Shown piece after piece: positions 60,668-64,000 of a stretch of 64,000 bases of DNA (its first letter is position 1; every line of letters starts with the position of its first letter). The translations under genes were made by a program, and so were the position numbers. Source of the stretch: an uncultured Alphaproteobacteria bacterium. Lineage in GTDB: Bacteria > Pseudomonadota > Alphaproteobacteria > Rhodobacterales > Rhodobacteraceae. The notes under the pieces are model-generated. The model did no database searches. It was not told the DNA's origin and saw nothing but the letters and a program-made list of their open reading frames with translations. The DNA lies in assembly GCA_929200255.1 (NCBI GenBank), contig CAKMYZ010000007.1, positions 62,001 through 126,000 on the forward strand. The letters run 5' to 3'.

Positions 60668-62976
60668 TCCGACGCATCAACGCCTGCCTGCTCATCGCTG
60701 TTGTTGCGATGTTGTTGCCCTTTGGCGTCTTGGCACAAGGGGTTGACGGTTCAGATGATGTCGTCGCCGAACAGAACGAATGGGAAAGACTTGCCCGTCG
60801 GGCAGAGGGTTTGGCTGGTTCCGACGACCCGTCATTGTTCACAATCCAACGGCTGCGCGCAGAACTCGCTGCCTGGCGTGACCGGTTTCTGGCAGACATG
60901 TCCGTCAATGCCGGTCGCATTCAAACGGTGCGGGCGCAGATTGCGGCTTTGGGTGACGTGCCGGAAAGTGGTGAAGAACCTCAGACCGTTGCCGCGCGCC
61001 GTGCTGCACTTCAAACACAGCTTGCCGATCTGACCGCGCCGCGCCTGCTTGCCCAGGAATCCTATGCCCGGGCCGATGGGATCATCGCAGAGTTTGACGC
61101 CTTGGTTCTGCGTGCGCAGACCGCCCAGCTTGGCCAACGTGGACCATCGCCGTTGAGCCCGACGCATCTTGTGGCAGCTGTAGCCTCCCTGTGGCAGGTC
61201 GTTGGGTTCATTGGTGCCGAAACAAGGGCCGAGATCGGCGTTCGGTTCGGATCTGGTGCGTTGCTTTCGGCGTTGCCACGCGCGTTGGCTTTGTTTGTTT
61301 TGGGTGTTGCTTTGATTTGGGGAGGGCGCCGCTACGTGACCGGCTTGCGCGCCAACCTGGCAGAGCGCGGGGGGCGTTGGCTGACTTTGCGTCTTTTTGT
61401 GCTGTCCCTGGTGCAGATTTTGGTCCCCATCGTGGGGCTGATCCTGATGACTTCGGGTTTGCAGCGGCTGGATATCTTCGGGTTGCGCGGAACCCTTGTT
61501 ATAGAGGCCATTCCGGTTGCTGGCCTGTCTGTGATCTTTGGCTGGTGGCTGGCACGATACCTTTTCCCGATTGGCGCGGCCAACGGGTATCTGGGCTATG
61601 GTGCCACGGTCCGGGCGTCGGGCCGCCGCTATGCGGTTGCACTTGCGTGGGTCATGGCCGGCATTGCATTGCTTGAGGTTGTTTTGACGACAATGGATGT
61701 TGCAGAGGCCACCATTGCAGCGATCAGGTGGCCCTTTCTGCTGGTGCTTGGCATTTTGCTTTGGCGGTTGGGACGTGCCGTTAAGACAAAGCCGGAGGAA
61801 ACTGACGGCAAGACGGTCTCTGCTGGCCGGATGCGCCACTTCATTGGACGCATTTGCACGATTGTTGCAATTGTTGGGCCGGCGCTGGCGGCACTGGGAT
61901 ATTCAGTTGCAGGTCAGACGTTGATGCTGGCTTTCGTCCTGTCGCTGACGCTGGTTGGGCTTATTTTGCTGCTACAGCATATCATCCATGATCTGAGCCA
62001 GTCCGAGGATTCAGAAAAGGCCCAGGGGCTGCATGCATTGCTTCCTGTCTTTGCCAGCTTTGTCATTTATTTGTTGAGCCTGCCGGTTTTTGCGTTGATC
62101 TGGGGCGCCCGCCCTGATGACCTGCGCGAGGTCTGGGCGCAATTCCGAGAAGGTTTTTCGATTGGTAATACGCAGATATCGCCGACGGATTTTCTGACTT
62201 TCGCCCTCGTATTTGCCTTGGGTTATCTTCTGACACGCTTCATTCAGGGTACGTTGCGTAAATCGGTGCTACCGCGCACCCGGCTTGACCTGGGGGGGCA
62301 AAATGCCATTGTCGCGGGTTTTGGCTATGTTGGTATCATTTTGGCGGCCATTGTCGCCATCACCAGCGCAGGCATTGACCTGTCCAATCTGGCGATTGTC
62401 GCGGGCGCGCTCTCGGTTGGTATTGGTTTTGGGTTGCAGAATATCGTCTCGAATTTCGTGTCCGGGATTATCCTGCTGATCGAACGCCCGGTGAGCGAGG
62501 GTGACTGGATCGAAGTCGGTGGCCAGATGGGCTACGTCAGGTCCATCTCAGTGCGATCCACCCGGATCGAAACATTTGACCGCACCGATGTGATTATTCC
62601 CAACGCTGATTTGGTCAGCGGTCAGGTCACGAACTGGACCCGTGGCAACCTTGTGGGCCGTGTCATTGTGCCGGTTGGTGTGGCTTATGGCAGTGATGTT
62701 GAAAAAGTCACCGAAATCCTGCGTGGCATTGCCGAAGCACATCCGCTGGTGGTCATGACGCCGCCGCCCTCGGTCCTGTTTCGTGGGTTCGGTGCGGATT
62801 CACTTGATTTTGAAATCCGTGCGATCCTGCGGGATGTGAATTATGTTCTGGTCAGCCATTCGGAAATGAATGTTGAGATTGCCAAACAATTTGCCGAAGC
62901 TGGTATCGAGATTCCATTTGCCCAGCGTGACATCTGGTTACGCAATCCCGAAGTTCTCAAGGAGCACCCTGAATGA
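60664..62976 (+). CDS. mechanosensitive ion channel (MscS) with DUF3772 periplasmic domain
   Basis: 770 residues. Signal peptide (MIRRINACLLIAVVAMLLPFGVLAQG), then a long coiled periplasmic DUF3772 region (about 30-180), about ten membrane segments, and a C-terminal MscS core. The pore-lining helix and following beta domain are AIVAGALSVGIGFGLQNIVSNFVSGI and IERPVSEGDWIEVGGQMG. It opens under osmotic downshock to release solutes. It overlaps cysK and alaX by 4 bp on each side, giving a tightly coupled cysK-mscS-alaX unit. Confidence 0.92.
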   Translation: MIRRINACLLIAVVAMLLPFGVLAQGVDGSDDVVAEQNEWERLARRAEGLAGSDDPSLFTIQRLRAELAAWRDRFLADMSVNAGRIQTVRAQIAALGDVPESGEEPQTVAARRAALQTQLADLTAPRLLAQESYARADGIIAEFDALVLRAQTAQLGQRGPSPLSPTHLVAAVASLWQVVGFIGAETRAEIGVRFGSGALLSALPRALALFVLGVALIWGGRRYVTGLRANLAERGGRWLTLRLFVLSLVQILVPIVGLILMTSGLQRLDIFGLRGTLVIEAIPVAGLSVIFGWWLARYLFPIGAANGYLGYGATVRASGRRYAVALAWVMAGIALLEVVLTTMDVAEATIAAIRWPFLLVLGILLWRLGRAVKTKPEETDGKTVSAGRMRHFIGRICTIVAIVGPALAALGYSVAGQTLMLAFVLSLTLVGLILLLQHIIHDLSQSEDSEKAQGLHALLPVFASFVIYLLSLPVFALIWGARPDDLREVWAQFREGFSIGNTQISPTDFLTFALVFALGYLLTRFIQGTLRKSVLPRTRLDLGGQNAIVAGFGYVGIILAAIVAITSAGIDLSNLAIVAGALSVGIGFGLQNIVSNFVSGIILLIERPVSEGDWIEVGGQMGYVRSISVRSTRIETFDRTDVIIPNADLVSGQVTNWTRGNLVGRVIVPVGVAYGSDVEKVTEILRGIAEAHPLVVMTPPPSVLFRGFGADSLDFEIRAILRDVNYVLVSHSEMNVEIAKQFAEAGIEIPFAQRDIWLRNPEVLKEHPE

Positions 62977-63689
62977 GTGTACTTATGTTCCGCGATGATG
63001 CCTATCTGCGCGAGGCCCCGGCAACAGTGACAGCGATCACCTCGGAAGGGGGGATCGTGTTGGATCAGACGATTTTCTATCCCACATCAGGCGGCCAGCC
63101 CGGCGATAGCGGCTGGTTGCGATGGGGTACCAATGAGGTTGAAATTGCGACAGCGCAGAAGGGCGAGGGCGATGATGTGGTGCTGCTCTGTGCAGAGCCT
63201 GCGGGCATGCCGGCTGTTGGTGACGAAGTCATGCAATTGATCAACTGGGACCGCCGCTACCGGCACATGCGCGTACATACAGCGTTGCATCTGTTGTCAG
63301 TCGTGATTCCGCTGCCTGTGTCTGGGGGCGCCATCGGTGCCGAGAAGGGGCGTTTGGATTTCGACATGCCCGACGCGCCCGAGGATAAAGCCGCCCTCGA
63401 AGATGACCTGAACCGTCTGATTGCCTGCAACATGAGTGTAACCGAAGAATGGATTACCGATGCCGAACTGGACGCGCGTCCAGATTTGGTGAAGACTATG
63501 TCCGTGCAGCCTCCGCGCGGCAGCGGGCAAATCCGCCTGATCCGTATTGGTGTTGGCGATGAGACGGCTGATCTGCAACCATGTGGTGGGACCCATGTGG
63601 CAAACACCGAAGAGATTGGCCGTGTTCGTCTTGGGAAGGTTGAAAAGAAAGGCCGTCAGAACCGGCGTGTCTATCTGCATTTGGAGTAG
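62973..63689 (+). CDS. alaX: alanyl-tRNA editing protein (AlaX)
   Basis: 238 residues after AAGGAG. It is a stand-alone version of the AlaRS editing domain: MRVHTALHLLSVVI holds the HxxxH zinc-ligand pair and LQPCGGTHVANTEEIG the Cys/His pair. It hydrolyses tRNA-Ala mischarged with Ser or Gly. Coupled to the MscS gene by a 4-bp overlap. Confidence 0.93.
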   Translation: MSVLMFRDDAYLREAPATVTAITSEGGIVLDQTIFYPTSGGQPGDSGWLRWGTNEVEIATAQKGEGDDVVLLCAEPAGMPAVGDEVMQLINWDRRYRHMRVHTALHLLSVVIPLPVSGGAIGAEKGRLDFDMPDAPEDKAALEDDLNRLIACNMSVTEEWITDAELDARPDLVKTMSVQPPRGSGQIRLIRIGVGDETADLQPCGGTHVANTEEIGRVRLGKVEKKGRQNRRVYLHLE

Positions 63690-63693
63690 AGCT

Positions 63694-64000
63694 TTGCGAT
63701 CACTTGCGATGTCATTATTGCTGCTTTGGGGGCTGGCTGCGCCAGCCACGGCGCAGTCATACCAAGGATGCAACGCGGCAGAGACGCGGATCATCGATCA
63801 GTCGCTGCGATCCGCGAAAGACCTGACGCTCAAGGCCGCAGCAGCCGTCGGCGACACCCCTGACTATCACCGATGGTTTGGGACGTATTCACAAGCAAAC
63901 GCGGAAGAGGTGCGGGCGAACCTGAAAGCGATCGTGACCGCGATCAGGGGCGGCGGTGTGACAGCCCACTGTGAAGAGATTGCCGAGGATGGATGTTCAG
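63694..64000 (+). CDS. M35-like (lysine-specific) metalloendopeptidase, 3' end cut by window
   Basis: About 100 residues visible, running off the window. TTG 63694 gives MRSLAMSLLLLWGLAAPATAQ, a signal peptide; ATG 63709 is an alternative that shortens it. The mature part (YQGCNAAETRIIDQSLRSAK, then DYHRWFGTYSQANAEEVRAN) has the Cys, Tyr-x3-Trp-Phe-Gly and helical pattern of the N-terminal half of M35/deuterolysin-type secreted zinc proteases. The zinc motif would lie beyond the end of the window, so the call is tentative. It begins 4 bp after the alaX stop. Confidence 0.6.
   Translation, partial: MRSLAMSLLLLWGLAAPATAQSYQGCNAAETRIIDQSLRSAKDLTLKAAAAVGDTPDYHRWFGTYSQANAEEVRANLKAIVTAIRGGGVTAHCEEIAEDGCS

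Noticed and set aside
1..64000. CRISPR array, rRNA operon, intact insertion sequence or replication origin
   Set aside because: No regularly spaced repeats, rRNA motifs, transposase genes or DnaA-box clusters were seen on reading through both strands.

Overview
The window is a chromosomal segment of an alphaproteobacterium, almost certainly a marine member of the Rhodobacteraceae (Roseobacter group). The grounds are the GC-rich coding with NNC/NNG preference, an IalB-family periplasmic protein, small families typical of Rhodobacterales (DUF6477, DUF6456), a CtrA-like box, the trgA-trgB-cysK tellurite cluster, and a DMSP demethylase (dmdA) followed by acuI. I see no rRNA, convincing tRNA, CRISPR array, prophage or intact insertion sequence. 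The window is mostly core genome with some accessory transport and sulfur genes.

Layout. 1-4 kb: the 3' part of a ketoacyl-ACP synthase gene, an acyltransferase plus fatty acid hydroxylase pair, and IalB. A striking 269-bp nested inverted-repeat element (972-1240) separates the convergent synthase and acyltransferase genes and supplies both stop codons. 4.1-7.6 kb: a HerA-like ATPase, ssb with a small membrane protein, and a lytic transglycosylase. 7.6-15.1 kb: an oligopeptide-type ABC transporter (fused double ATPase, two permeases, Tat-type binding protein) with an AraC regulator upstream. 15.1-27.9 kb: miaA diverging from a long envelope and translation cluster, pyrH-frr-uppS-cdsA-dxr-rseP-bamA-ompH-fabZ-lpxA-lpxI-lpxB. 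Isoprenoid, phospholipid, outer-membrane assembly and lipid A genes are tightly overlapped there; lpxD is absent. 27.8-34.1 kb: two EamA exporters, a FadL-like porin, a degenerate metallopeptidase-like protein, an FkbM methyltransferase and guaA. 34.2-41.8 kb: an endonuclease/phosphatase-fold protein, an MttB-family methyltransferase, the divergent DUF6477/DUF6456 pair, lipA, a CBS-domain membrane protein and xerD. 41.8-45.3 kb: a periplasmic protein and a 50-residue membrane protein in the xerD operon, diverging from aroK-aroB.

45.4-53.7 kb is the most unusual stretch. A Sco copper protein and a FadR-type regulator, with a perfect inverted-repeat operator at its start codon, face a co-directional chain: DUF2182 (Met-rich membrane protein), DUF1326 (Cys-rich), DinB-like, two overlapping tiny reading frames, then dmdA and acuI. 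A BCCT transporter converges on acuI. Together these suggest uptake and demethylation of DMSP, with a metal-handling cassette placed between the regulator and dmdA.

53.7-64 kb: a class V aminotransferase, photolyase, cyclopropane fatty acid synthase, trgA, trgB, cysK, an MscS channel with DUF3772, an AlaX-type editing protein, and the start of an M35-like metalloendopeptidase. This resembles the oxidative-stress and tellurite gene neighbourhood known from Rhodobacter. Functions are inferred from sequence motifs and family knowledge by eye; no alignment or database search was run.
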